Shown here one piece after another: positions 45,001 through 53,023 of a stretch of 64,000 bases of DNA. The first letter of the stretch is position 1, and every line of letters begins with the position of its first letter. Source of the DNA: CAMAPP01 sp046153685 (GTDB lineage: Bacteria > Pseudomonadota > Alphaproteobacteria > CADEGL01); the NCBI GenBank assembly GCA_046153685.1, contig JBJXGH010000180.1, forward strand, positions 35,518-99,517. The letters are read 5' to 3'. Made by a program: the position numbers and the translations under genes. The notes below the pieces were generated by a model. It did no database searches. It was not told the DNA's origin and saw only the letters and a list, made by a program, of their open reading frames with translations.

Positions 45001-45839
45001 CGGTCAAGGCCTGGGAGTCGCTCGGCAAGGCGACGGGGCGAGACCACACCCATCTCGCGCGCTCGCGCCTCGACGACAAGCTGCGGTTCCGCGATCTCCA
45101 GGCCCAGCCGCGCAAGATCATCTCCTCGCCGATCTGGTCGGGCGTCGAGTCCGAGCATGTCAGCTACAATGCCGGTTACACGAATGTGCACGAACTTATC
45201 CCTTGGCGCACGCTCACGGGGCGCCAGCAGCTCTATCAGGATCATCCCTGGATGATCGCCTTCGGCGAGGGGTTGTGCGTCTATCGGCCGCCCATCGACA
45301 CCAAGACCATCGTGCCCATGCTGGGCAAGCGCGCCAACGGCAATCACGAATTGGTGCTCAACTTCATCACCCCCCATCAGAAATGGGGCATCCACAGCAC
45401 CTACACCGACAATTTGATGATGCTGACGCTTTCGCGTGGCGGCCCGATCGTCTGGCTGTCGGAAATCGACGCCAAGGCCGCGGGCATCGAGGACAATGAT
45501 TGGGTCGAGGCGTTCAACCTGAACGGCGCCCTGGTCGCGCGCGCGGTGGTGTCTCAGCGCGTACCCAAGGGCATGATCCTCATGTACCACGCGCAGGAAA
45601 AAATCGTGAACGTGCCGGGCAGCGAGATCACGCACGCCCGCGGCGGCATCCACAATTCGGTGACCCGCACCTGCCCCAAGCCCACGCACATGATCGGCGG
45701 CTACGCCCAGCAGAGCTACGGCTTCAATTATTACGGCACCATCGGCACCAATCGCGACGAGTTCGTGATCGTGCGCAAGCAAGCCAAGACCGACTGGCTT
45801 GATGGGCTTCGCGCCGCGCCCGCCCAGGCCGCCGAGTAG
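42099..45839 (+). CDS. narG: Respiratory nitrate reductase alpha subunit
   Basis: 1246 residues, essentially the E. coli length. The FS0 cluster ligands are H50, C54, C58 and C93 (HGVNCTGSCSW, and CARG), and the molybdenum aspartate is D223 in FYDWYCDLPPSSP, all one position later than in E. coli. It reduces nitrate to nitrite at the bis-MGD cofactor on the cytoplasmic side of the membrane. The ATG at 42099 gives MSHFLDRLQFF, which matches the family; a longer open frame overlaps the upstream transporter. No Tat signal is needed in this orientation. Heterotrimer with NarH and NarI. Confidence 0.97.
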   Translation: MSHFLDRLQFFRRNVEAFSHGHGTVTNESRDWEDSYRQRWAHDKIVRSTHGVNCTGSCSWKIYVKGGIVTWETQQTDYPRTRPDLPNHEPRGCARGASYSWYLYSANRLKYPMIRGRLLRAWRAAKAKHGDPVLAWRAIVDDPVAAREYKSVRGQGGFARASWEEAEEIIAAANIHTVKTHGPDRVIGFSPIPAMSMVSYAAGARYLSLLGGACLSFYDWYCDLPPSSPQTWGEQTDVPESADWYNSTFLMLWGSNVPQTRTPDAHFLTEVRYKGAKAVVVTPDYSEASKFADLWLAPKQGTDAALAMAMGHVILTEWHRDGKSKYFNDYVRRYTDFPFLVRLESKNGRLVAGRFVRASDFSGGLGQTNNPDWKTVVIDEAAGIPVAITGTIGYRWGEQGKWNLEGRNGATGAEITPRLSLKQTGGETAEVAFPYFGGQRHPGFQHTDHDDILERRVPVARLALKDGETLVATVFDLFLANYGVDRGLGGGGVAASFDDDVPYTPAWQEKITGVARAKVIAVAREFAENAHKTKGKSMVILGAAINHWYHGDMIYRGIINLLAMCGCIGQSGGGWSHYVGQEKLRPQTGWAPLAFALDWARPPRQMNSTSFFYAHSNQWRYEKLGVDEITSPLARGEMTGSLIDFNVRAERMGWLPSAPQLETNPLEVTRAAAKAGQEPAAYALSGLKSGDLRMSCEDPDNPKNFPRVLFVWRSNLLGSSGKGHEYMLKHLLGTQHGVQGKDLGEEGGAKPTEIAWHDKAPEGKLDLLVTLDFRMSTTCMYSDIVLPTATWYEKHDLNTSDMHPFIHPLSAAVDPVWESRSDWNIFKGIARRFSELCPAHLGVERDLVLAPIMHDTPGELGQPFGPKDWRKGECEAVPGKTMPALVAVERDYPNLYARFTSLGPLLAKSGNGGKGIAWNTEIEVEFLKTLNGVVTGGGATRGLARLETDIDVAEAILSLAPETNGEVAVKAWESLGKATGRDHTHLARSRLDDKLRFRDLQAQPRKIISSPIWSGVESEHVSYNAGYTNVHELIPWRTLTGRQQLYQDHPWMIAFGEGLCVYRPPIDTKTIVPMLGKRANGNHELVLNFITPHQKWGIHSTYTDNLMMLTLSRGGPIVWLSEIDAKAAGIEDNDWVEAFNLNGALVARAVVSQRVPKGMILMYHAQEKIVNVPGSEITHARGGIHNSVTRTCPKPTHMIGGYAQQSYGFNYYGTIGTNRDEFVIVRKQAKTDWLDGLRAAPAQAAE

Positions 45840-45849
45840 GAGAAGAGAG

Positions 45850-47364
45850 ATGAAAATTCGCGCGCAAATCGCCATGGTGCTCAATCTCGACAAGTGCATC
45901 GGCTGCCATACCTGCTCGGTCACCTGCAAGAATGTTTGGACATCGCGCCCGGGCGTCGAGTACGCCTGGTTCAACAATGTCGAGACCAAGCCCGGTATCG
46001 GTTACCCCAAGGAGTGGGAAAACCAGGAGCGCTGGAAGGGTGGCTGGCAGCGGACGGCGTCAGGCAAACTCAAGCCCCGCATCGGCGGCAAGCTCGGCGT
46101 GCTGTCCAAGATCTTCGCCAATCCCGATTTGCCGCAGATCGACGACTATTACGAGCCGTTCACCTTCGATTACGAACACCTGCACACCGCGCCCGAATCG
46201 CAGACCATGCCGACGGCTCGCCCCGTTTCGCTGATCACCGGCAAGCGGATGGAGAAGATCGAGTGGGGGCCGAACTGGGAGGAAATCCTCGGCACCGAGT
46301 TCGAGAAACGCTCGAAGGACCAGAACTTCGAACAGATCCAGAAGGACATCTACGGCAAGTTCGAGAACACCTTCATGCTCTATTTGCCGCGGCTGTGCGA
46401 GCACTGCCTCAATCCGAGTTGCGTCGCCGCCTGTCCCTCGGGCTCCATCTACAAGCGCGAAGAGGACGGGATAGTTCTGGTCGATCAGGATAAATGCCGC
46501 GGCTGGCGCATGTGTGTCTCGGCCTGTCCGTACAAGAAGATTTATTACAACTGGAAGTCGGGCAAGGCGGAAAAATGCGTCTTCTGCTATCCGCGTATCG
46601 AGGCGGGCGAGCCGACCGTGTGCTCGGAAACCTGCGTCGGGCGCATCCGCTATCTCGGCGTCATGCTCTATGACGCCGACCGCATCGAGGCGGCGGCCTC
46701 GACCGAGAAGGAGGCCGATCTCTACCGCGCCCAGCTCGGAATCTTCCTCGATCCCGAGGATCCCAAGGTCGCGGCCCAGGCCCTGGCCGACGGCGTGCCG
46801 CAGTCGTGGGTCGAGGCCGCGCGGCGCTCTCCAGTTTATAAGATGGCAATCGATTGGAAGATCGCCTTTCCGCTTCACCCTGAATATCGCACCCTGCCGA
46901 TGGTGTGGTACGTGCCGCCGCTTTCGCCCATCCAGGCGGCGGCGGATTCGGGTTGGATAGGCATGGCCGACGATATTCCGGACATCCAATCCTTGCGCAT
47001 TCCCGTGCGCTATCTGGCCAATCTTCTGACGGCGGGCGACGAGGCGCCGGTCTTATCCGCGCTGGAACGCATGTTCGCGATGCGCGCCTTCATGCGCGCA
47101 CGGCACGTCGAGGGTTACGAGCACGAGGACGTGCTCGCGCGCGTGGGGCTTTCCAAGGCGCAAATCGAGGACATGTACCGCTACCTCGCCATTGCCAATT
47201 ACGAGGACCGATTCGTCATTCCGACGGCGCATCGCGAATATGCCGAAAACGCCTTCGATCTGCGCGGCGGGTGCGGCTTTACCTTCGGCGATGGCTGCCA
47301 TGGCGGGGAGGAGCCGAGCCTGTTCGGCGGCAATCAGGCCCCCAAGACCAAGGCGGGGGCTTGA
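45850..47364 (+). CDS. narH: Respiratory nitrate reductase beta subunit
   Basis: 504 residues with four Fe-S clusters. N-terminal C16, C19, C22 and C26 (CIGCHTCSVTC) and three further groups (CEHCLNPSCVAACPSG, CRGWRMCVSACPYKK, CVFCYP) are present; the Trp in CRGWRMC replaces a cysteine and marks the 3Fe-4S cluster. It passes electrons from NarI to NarG. The start is 10 bp after narG, with AGAAGAGAG before the ATG. A long insert after residue 50 is usual for the family. Confidence 0.97.
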   Translation: MKIRAQIAMVLNLDKCIGCHTCSVTCKNVWTSRPGVEYAWFNNVETKPGIGYPKEWENQERWKGGWQRTASGKLKPRIGGKLGVLSKIFANPDLPQIDDYYEPFTFDYEHLHTAPESQTMPTARPVSLITGKRMEKIEWGPNWEEILGTEFEKRSKDQNFEQIQKDIYGKFENTFMLYLPRLCEHCLNPSCVAACPSGSIYKREEDGIVLVDQDKCRGWRMCVSACPYKKIYYNWKSGKAEKCVFCYPRIEAGEPTVCSETCVGRIRYLGVMLYDADRIEAAASTEKEADLYRAQLGIFLDPEDPKVAAQALADGVPQSWVEAARRSPVYKMAIDWKIAFPLHPEYRTLPMVWYVPPLSPIQAAADSGWIGMADDIPDIQSLRIPVRYLANLLTAGDEAPVLSALERMFAMRAFMRARHVEGYEHEDVLARVGLSKAQIEDMYRYLAIANYEDRFVIPTAHREYAENAFDLRGGCGFTFGDGCHGGEEPSLFGGNQAPKTKAGA

Positions 47365-47366
47365 CC

Positions 47367-48059
47367 ATGCGCAGTTTCGCCGCCTTGTCGCGCCTGCTGA
47401 GCTATCCCGAGCCGGAGCTTCTGACCTCGCTGCCGGCGCTTCTGGCCACGCTCGCCGAAGAGCGCGCGTTACCCGCCGCCATGCACATGGATTTGACGCG
47501 GCTCGCGAACGAGCTGTCGGGGGGCGATCTGTTGGACGCGCAAGAGCGATATGTTTTGTCGTTCGATCGGACGCGCAGCCTGTCTCTCCACCTATACGAG
47601 CATCTGCACGGCGAATCGCGCGATCGCGGCATGGCCATGGTCCGGCTCGTCGAGCATTACCGCCGTCATGGCCTCGAAATCTCGGCGCGCGAACTGCCCG
47701 ACCATCTTCCGCTCGTACTCGAATTTCTATCGGTCATCCCGAGCGAGGAAGCGCGCGCAATTCTCGGCGATGCCGCCGACTTGATCGAGCGCCTTCACGC
47801 CGGGCTGACGCGTCGCGCCAATCCGTATGCGGCGATCACGGCGGCCATCCTCCACTTGGCTGGCCGCGTGCCCGCGGCGGCGGAAGGCGAGGCGGCGGCG
47901 CCCGTGCCCGATCCGGAACGCGAAGCGGCGGAGATGGATCGGGAGTGGGAAGACGCGCCTGTCACCTTTGGCCCGGGCGCGGCCGAATTGGAGGAATCCT
48001 GTCCGCGCGCATCCGAGGCGTTGCGGCGCATGTCAGCCCAGTCCGCGGGAAGGGTGTGA
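47367..48059 (+). CDS. narJ: Nitrate reductase assembly chaperone
   Basis: A 230-residue all-helical TorD/NarJ-family chaperone needed for molybdenum cofactor insertion into NarG; it is not part of the final enzyme. RLLSYPEPEL at the N-terminus and YVLSFDRTRSLSLHLYEH, which contains the conserved FD-T/R-R stretch, are recognisable. The ATG is 2 bp beyond the narH stop. The last 60 residues are acidic and Ala/Pro rich. Confidence 0.93.
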   Translation: MRSFAALSRLLSYPEPELLTSLPALLATLAEERALPAAMHMDLTRLANELSGGDLLDAQERYVLSFDRTRSLSLHLYEHLHGESRDRGMAMVRLVEHYRRHGLEISARELPDHLPLVLEFLSVIPSEEARAILGDAADLIERLHAGLTRRANPYAAITAAILHLAGRVPAAAEGEAAAPVPDPEREAAEMDREWEDAPVTFGPGAAELEESCPRASEALRRMSAQSAGRV

Positions 48060-48061
48060 AA

Positions 48062-48763
48062 ATGGCCGATTATCTCCACGAATTTCTGTTCGGCATCTAT
48101 CCCTATATTTGCGGCTCCGTGTTCCTGATCGGCAGCCTCGCGCGTTTCGAGCGCGCGCAATATTCCTGGCGCAGCGGTTCGAGCCAATTGCTGCGCCGCC
48201 GGCAGCTGCGCTGGGGATCGAACCTGTTCCACGGCGGAATACTGTTCCTGTTCTTCGGGCATTTCTTCGGCATGTTGACGCCGCACGCGGTTTACGAACG
48301 GATCATCGATCCGGGTTCCAAGCAGATGCTCGCGGTCGTCTCGGGCGGGATCGCGGGCGCGGTGTGTCTTGCGGGCCTGTCCTTGCTGCTCCATCGCCGC
48401 CTGTTCGACGACCGGATCCGCGCGACCAGCAGCGCCATGGACATCGCCATCCTGGCGATCCTGTGGTTCCAGCTTGTGCTCGGCCTGGCGACCTTGCCGT
48501 CCTCGATCGCGCATGCCGACGGCTCGGTCATGTTGCGTCTGTCCGAGTGGGCGCAGCGCATCGTGACCTTCCGCGCCGGCGCCGCCGAATTGGTGGCGGG
48601 TCTGGACTGGCCTTATCTCGTCCACATGGCGCTCGGCATGACGATTTTCCTCATTTTTCCCTTCGGCCGTTTGGTCCATATCTGGAGCGCGCCGGTCGGG
48701 TATGTGTTCCGTAAGCCGCAGGTCGTTCGCCGCCGGGGCGCCCGCGCACGCCCAGAGGCGTGA
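48062..48763 (+). CDS. narI: Respiratory nitrate reductase gamma subunit (cytochrome b)
   Basis: A 233-residue five-helix membrane protein. The four heme ligands are H57, H67, H188 and H206, each one residue later than in E. coli NarI (FHGGILFLFFGH and YLVHM..LVHIW). It oxidises quinol at the periplasmic side and passes electrons to NarH. GGGAAGG precedes the ATG, 2 bp after narJ. The stop codon TGA is within the first unit of a 15-bp repeat array. Confidence 0.95.
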   Translation: MADYLHEFLFGIYPYICGSVFLIGSLARFERAQYSWRSGSSQLLRRRQLRWGSNLFHGGILFLFFGHFFGMLTPHAVYERIIDPGSKQMLAVVSGGIAGAVCLAGLSLLLHRRLFDDRIRATSSAMDIAILAILWFQLVLGLATLPSSIAHADGSVMLRLSEWAQRIVTFRAGAAELVAGLDWPYLVHMALGMTIFLIFPFGRLVHIWSAPVGYVFRKPQVVRRRGARARPEA

Positions 48764-48818
48764 TCCGGACGGCCGTGATTCGGACGGTCGTGATTCGGGC
48801 GGCCGTGACCCGGATCGG
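48760..48818. repeat. 15-bp tandem repeat, about 3.9 copies, overlapping the narI stop
   Basis: Units GTGATCCGGACGGCC (48760), GTGATTCGGACGGTC (48775), GTGATTCGGGCGGCC (48790) and a partial, degenerate fourth from 48805. The first unit includes the narI stop codon. The repeat is imperfect, suggesting older duplication than the one at 25621. The rest of the 270-bp gap to the next gene holds no other feature. Confidence 0.88.
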
Positions 48819-49037
48819 ATTTCGCCCAAATTGCCGTTTTCAAGGAGAATATGATCTCCCAGGCGCGCGAATGCGGGCCCCGCGGGACGCTATGGCGCAC
48901 TTTCGCCGGGTGAATTAACGTCACTAGGGCGCGCGTCGTTGCTTGCGGCGGGTCGCGGGGACGGTGCGCGCACTCACCCCTAGCTTGCCTTCGACGGCGG
49001 CGCGCATGTGGATGGCGATAGGCGTGGGCGGCGCGGC

Positions 49038-50762
49038 ATGAAGCGTATTGGATTTGCGCTGCGGATTTTCTTCGCGCTCGCATTGCCGTATTTCCGATTC
49101 GGGGACGACCGCTGGACCGGGCGCGCGATGGTCGCGGGCGTGGTCGCGCTCGAATTCGCGCTGGTGTACGTCGCGATTTTGGTCAATCAATGGCACGGGC
49201 GGTTTTTCAACGCGCTGGATGCGGGCGATTGGGCGGTCGCGCGGGCCGAGCTCGCGGTCTTCGGGCTGATCGTCCTCCTGACCATCGCCACCGGCGCGGC
49301 GCAATATTGGTTCGGTCAGCATTTCCAGATTCGCTGGCGGCGCTGGATGACGAACCGTTTTGCCGCGCTCTGGCTGGATCGCGCGCGCTATTACCGCCTG
49401 CCTTTCGTCGCGGGCGATATCGACAACGCCCAATTGCGCATCGTTCAGGACATCGCGGTTTTCATCCAAAAGACGCATGAAGTCGGTGCCGGATTTATCG
49501 GCGTGCTCATCACGCTTACGTCCTTCGCGGTCATCCTGTGGGGCCTGTCCTCGACCGCGCCCTTGCCGCTGAACGGCGTCGATCTGTCGTTTCCGGGCTA
49601 TCTCATCGTCGTGGCGCTGCTGTATTCGATGATCGGCACGCTGCTGGCGCACGTCATCGGCCGGCGACTCGTCCAGCTCAATTTCAATCAACAGCGCCGC
49701 GAAGCCGATATCCGCTACGCGACCACACGCGTGCTCGACAACTCCGAGCAGATTGCGCTACTCGGCAACGAGACCGTGGAGCGCGCCGAGATTCGCCGAC
49801 GGGTGGACAACCTGGTCGGCAATTGGACGGTGCTGGCCGCCGTGCAGACGCGGTTGACGGGCTTTATCTATGGCTACAACCAGGTATCGGCGGTCTTTCC
49901 CATTCTCGTCGTCTCGCCCGCCTATCTCGCGGGCGCCATTACGCTCGGCGCGCTCATGCAGGCCGCCGCCGCTTTTCAGCGCATGGAAAGCGGATTTTCC
50001 TTCATCATCACTTCCTATAGCCGCATCGCCGAGTGGAAGGCGGCGATGGACCGTATCGCGCAGCTCGAAACCGCGCTTGCAAACAGCGATCGCGAGCGCC
50101 TTCCGGGAGCGGCCATCGGGTTCGAACGCGGGGAAGGCAGCCGCGTGACGGTCGATGACCTGCTCATTCGCTCGCCAAGCGGCGCGATCATCGCGGAAAT
50201 CGAGGCGCTTTCGCTCGGCCCTGGTGAACGGCTGTTGATCGTCGGTAACTCGGGCAGCGGAAAATCGAGCGTCATTCGCACGCTGGCCGGTATTTGGCCG
50301 TTCGGCGAGGGACGAATCATCGTGCCCCGTTCCGCGCATATTCTGAGCTTGTCCTCGCGGCCGTACTTCCCCTTGGGCAGCCTGCGCCAGGCGGTAAGCA
50401 CGCCGGCCGTGGCGGGGGAATTCACCGATGCCGAGATTTCTGCGGCGCTGGCGGCGGTCGGGTTGGGGTATCTGGGCGCGCGCCTGGACGAAGAGCGCGA
50501 CTGGCCCGCCGCGCTTTCGGGCGGCGATCGGCAACGGGTGAATTTTGCCCGCGCGTTCGTCCATCGGCCGGATATTCTGTTCATGGACAATATCGCGTCC
50601 GAAATGCCGGAGGACGATGCGCGCGCGCTCTATCTGGGCTTGGTCGAGAAATTGCCCGAGGCGATCATCGTCACGACAAGTGCCGGCGGCTTGGACGGTC
50701 AGGCGAAGTGGCGCAGGCTCGTACTGGAACCGCCAGCCAGGCGCAGCGCGCCTTCATCTTGA
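49038..50762 (+). CDS. SbmA/BacA-YddA-type ABC transporter with altered Walker B
   Basis: A 574-residue half transporter: an ABC-type membrane domain with the SbmA/BacA signature (about 1-330, VNQWHGRFFNALDAGDW and QHFQIRWRRWMTNRF) fused to an ATPase. Walker A is GNSGSGKS (G403-S410), the signature LSGGDRQR (L493-R500), and Walker B DILFMDN (D512-N518) where the catalytic Glu expected after the Asp is Asn. The Q-loop area is normal. The ATPase may be slow, or another residue may supply the base. The family imports peptides or handles very-long-chain acyl groups. The next gene follows 26 bp on. Confidence 0.85.
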   Translation: MKRIGFALRIFFALALPYFRFGDDRWTGRAMVAGVVALEFALVYVAILVNQWHGRFFNALDAGDWAVARAELAVFGLIVLLTIATGAAQYWFGQHFQIRWRRWMTNRFAALWLDRARYYRLPFVAGDIDNAQLRIVQDIAVFIQKTHEVGAGFIGVLITLTSFAVILWGLSSTAPLPLNGVDLSFPGYLIVVALLYSMIGTLLAHVIGRRLVQLNFNQQRREADIRYATTRVLDNSEQIALLGNETVERAEIRRRVDNLVGNWTVLAAVQTRLTGFIYGYNQVSAVFPILVVSPAYLAGAITLGALMQAAAAFQRMESGFSFIITSYSRIAEWKAAMDRIAQLETALANSDRERLPGAAIGFERGEGSRVTVDDLLIRSPSGAIIAEIEALSLGPGERLLIVGNSGSGKSSVIRTLAGIWPFGEGRIIVPRSAHILSLSSRPYFPLGSLRQAVSTPAVAGEFTDAEISAALAAVGLGYLGARLDEERDWPAALSGGDRQRVNFARAFVHRPDILFMDNIASEMPEDDARALYLGLVEKLPEAIIVTTSAGGLDGQAKWRRLVLEPPARRSAPSS

Positions 50763-50788
50763 AGGCGTTCGTAGGAGAGGGACTCGCG

Positions 50789-51361
50789 ATGCCGGAATTG
50801 AATTACTGGCACATGAAATGGGATTTGCATCAGGACATCTGTCCGTGCGACGTGCATTTCAACGATTGGCTGGAGGCCAACCGGATGGCGCGTCGCACGA
50901 TCTACCACTTCGGCACCGGGACCCACCACGTGGTCGGCGCGCGCCAGGCGGAAAATGGCTCGGGCAACAAGGTTTTCGCCATCACCGCCTCCAGGGGCGA
51001 GTACGACGCCTATATCGCGCTCGTCACCGCCAATGCGGCGGTCGCGCGGTCCTATATTTGCTATTTCGGCGACATTTATCTGTCAGCGGCCGAATTGCTG
51101 CCAAGCTTTGATGTCGTGAGTCTGTTCCATCTTTGCGAGTTCTTCTCGCCGGACACCACCAGCCCCGAATATGGCGGCGTGGACGACCGGGGCCTTCTCG
51201 ACATTCTGACCGTGAAAACCAAGCCCGGCGGCCATGTCCTATTCTACAAGGGCTCGCTCGGTTTCGATCGCGCCAAACCGATCATCGCGGACTGGGTGCG
51301 CAGCGGCGTAGTGGACGCAATCGGCGAATACAAGACTCTCGATATTTATCGCAAGCGTTGA
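50789..51361 (+). CDS. Hypothetical protein, possibly Rossmann/SAM-methyltransferase-like
   Basis: A 190-residue soluble protein. An early TYHFG-like stretch (TIYHFGTGTHHVVG), an acidic strand (FAITASRGEYDAY) and FDVVSLFHLCEFF with VKTKPGGHVLFYKG resemble the order of a class I methyltransferase fold, but the G-x-G-x-G loop is not clear. AGGAGAGG sits 8 bases before the ATG, 26 bp after the ABC gene, so they probably work together. The N-terminal DLHQDICPCDVHFNDWL is unusual. Confidence 0.6.
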   Translation: MPELNYWHMKWDLHQDICPCDVHFNDWLEANRMARRTIYHFGTGTHHVVGARQAENGSGNKVFAITASRGEYDAYIALVTANAAVARSYICYFGDIYLSAAELLPSFDVVSLFHLCEFFSPDTTSPEYGGVDDRGLLDILTVKTKPGGHVLFYKGSLGFDRAKPIIADWVRSGVVDAIGEYKTLDIYRKR

Positions 51362-51517
51362 TTGCGCATTCGCCCTAGGCTTTTCGCGATTCGAAAATGT
51401 CTCGCCGGCGCATGTCCCGGTTGTTTGGCAGCGTGGGCGCACTACGTTTAAAGGGGAGCGTCAGGTTCGATTGATGCTCGATTGGGCAAAGGGCACCCGA
51501 CAACCACGGAGATCAGA

Positions 51518-52018
51518 ATGTTGAAGGGACGGACGAAAACGATCGCGGCGCTGGTCCTCCTGACTGGCGTCGGCGCGACGGTCTTGACCGGTTGCGAATC
51601 GATCGAGAAGGAAACGGGTATCGGCAAATCGACGCAGACCGGCGTGCTCGGCGGCGCCACGTTCGGCGGCATCATCGCGGCCTTGGCCGGGGCGAACCCG
51701 GCCTGGATCGCGGCCAGCGTGGTGCTGGGCGGCATCACGGGCGGGGCGATCGGCAATTATCTCGGCAAGGACGAGGCGCAAAAGCACGCCGAAACCAATC
51801 TGCGCGCGCTGGATACGCTCGGCCAAGGCCAGTCTTCGAGTTGGACCGACAACAAATCGGGCAATAGCGGCAGCACGACGGTCAACAGCGTGGCGACGAA
51901 GGCCGACGGCACGGTATGCAAGGGTTTCACCGAAACCATCCGGACCTCGGCGCGAACCGTCACCGAAACCGCCACCGCCTGCAAGGCGTCGGGGGGGACC
52001 TGGAAGGTGCAAGCCTAG
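51518..52018 (+). CDS. Glycine-zipper lipoprotein (17 kDa surface-antigen-like)
   Basis: A 166-residue lipoprotein. A hydrophobic signal ends in the lipobox LTGC (C26). Residues about 45-75 (GGATFGGIIAALAGA, GGITGGAIGNYLG) form a glycine-zipper membrane segment, as in the Rickettsia 17 kDa antigen and SlyB. The C-terminal part is Ser/Thr rich with two cysteines (VCKGF, ACKASGG) that could pair. Likely outer-membrane. It stands alone; 188 bp of nondescript DNA follow. Confidence 0.83.
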   Translation: MLKGRTKTIAALVLLTGVGATVLTGCESIEKETGIGKSTQTGVLGGATFGGIIAALAGANPAWIAASVVLGGITGGAIGNYLGKDEAQKHAETNLRALDTLGQGQSSSWTDNKSGNSGSTTVNSVATKADGTVCKGFTETIRTSARTVTETATACKASGGTWKVQA

Positions 52019-52206
52019 CCGAATTGTCCGCGACCGCGCGCGCCGTCCACCGGGATATTCCGGCGGATGGCGCGCTCGGGTTTAATCGTGACGTCGATCG
52101 GTTTTTGCCGGCCGCCACGTTCTCTTCTTGGCACCTTTATCTGCCCTGGTCAGGGCTGGACGGCCGGTGCAATTTGGCGCCGTCATCGGTCCGGGGAGCC
52201 GCCGCC

Positions 52207-53019
52207 ATGATCTACGAAGCAATCAGCTACGAAATCGACGACCGCGTGGCGATCGTGAGCTTCGATCGGCCTCGCCAGATGAACGCCTTCGACGCGCGGT
52301 TGCGCGAGGAAGTGCCCCTTGCCATCGCGCGCGCCGATGCGGACCCGAATATCCGCGTCGTCATCGTCGAAGGCTCGGGCGGCAAGGCGTTCTCGGCGGG
52401 CTATGATCTGAAGGAATTGCCGGACTTCCAGCCCCCGCTCGGGGCATTGCGCGATCGCATGGCGGCCGATTGCGAGTTCACCTACTCGGTCTGGCGTTGC
52501 AGCAAGCCGGTGATCGCCATGATCGACGGATTTTGCCTCGGCGGCGCGCTCGAATTCGCCCAGATGTGCGATGTGCGCTATTGCTCGGACGACGCGCGGT
52601 TCGCGGTCATCGAAACGCGATTTTCCTTTGGCATCGCAACGTTGATCATGCCCTGGATCATGGGGGCGCGCTGCCGCGAGCTCGTTTACACCGGCGATAC
52701 CTTTGGCGCCGAGGAGGCGCTGCGCCTGGGCCTTGTCAACCGCGTCTTTCCCAAGGGCGAATTGCGCGCCGAGACGCTGAAGATCGCCAAGCGCATGTCG
52801 CAGGTCGCGCTTTCGTGCTTGCAGTGGAATAAGCGGGCCCTCAACCAGACCTACGAAGCGATGGGCATGTCCACGGCGATCCGCTACGGCGTCGAGGCGT
52901 GCGCCATCATGGACGCGACCGAAACCCCCGAATACCATCGGTTCGAGGAATTGCGCCGCACCCAAGGCCTCGGTCCCGCGCTCGAATGGCGCAATTCCCT
53001 GTTTGCGCCGTACGAATAG
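52207..53019 (+). CDS. Enoyl-CoA hydratase/isomerase family protein
   Basis: A 270-residue crotonase-fold enzyme. KAFSAGYDLKEL is the CoA/oxyanion loop, and IDGFCLGGALEFAQMCDVRY the second oxyanion element. The first catalytic Glu expected after GG-LEFA is present in the ALEF stretch; the second position lies near FAVIETRFSFG. It hydrates or isomerises an enoyl-CoA. The ATG has no strong ribosome site. It converges with the CoA ligase at 53024 by 4 bp. Confidence 0.87.
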   Translation: MIYEAISYEIDDRVAIVSFDRPRQMNAFDARLREEVPLAIARADADPNIRVVIVEGSGGKAFSAGYDLKELPDFQPPLGALRDRMAADCEFTYSVWRCSKPVIAMIDGFCLGGALEFAQMCDVRYCSDDARFAVIETRFSFGIATLIMPWIMGARCRELVYTGDTFGAEEALRLGLVNRVFPKGELRAETLKIAKRMSQVALSCLQWNKRALNQTYEAMGMSTAIRYGVEACAIMDATETPEYHRFEELRRTQGLGPALEWRNSLFAPYE

Positions 53020-53023
53020 ACGC

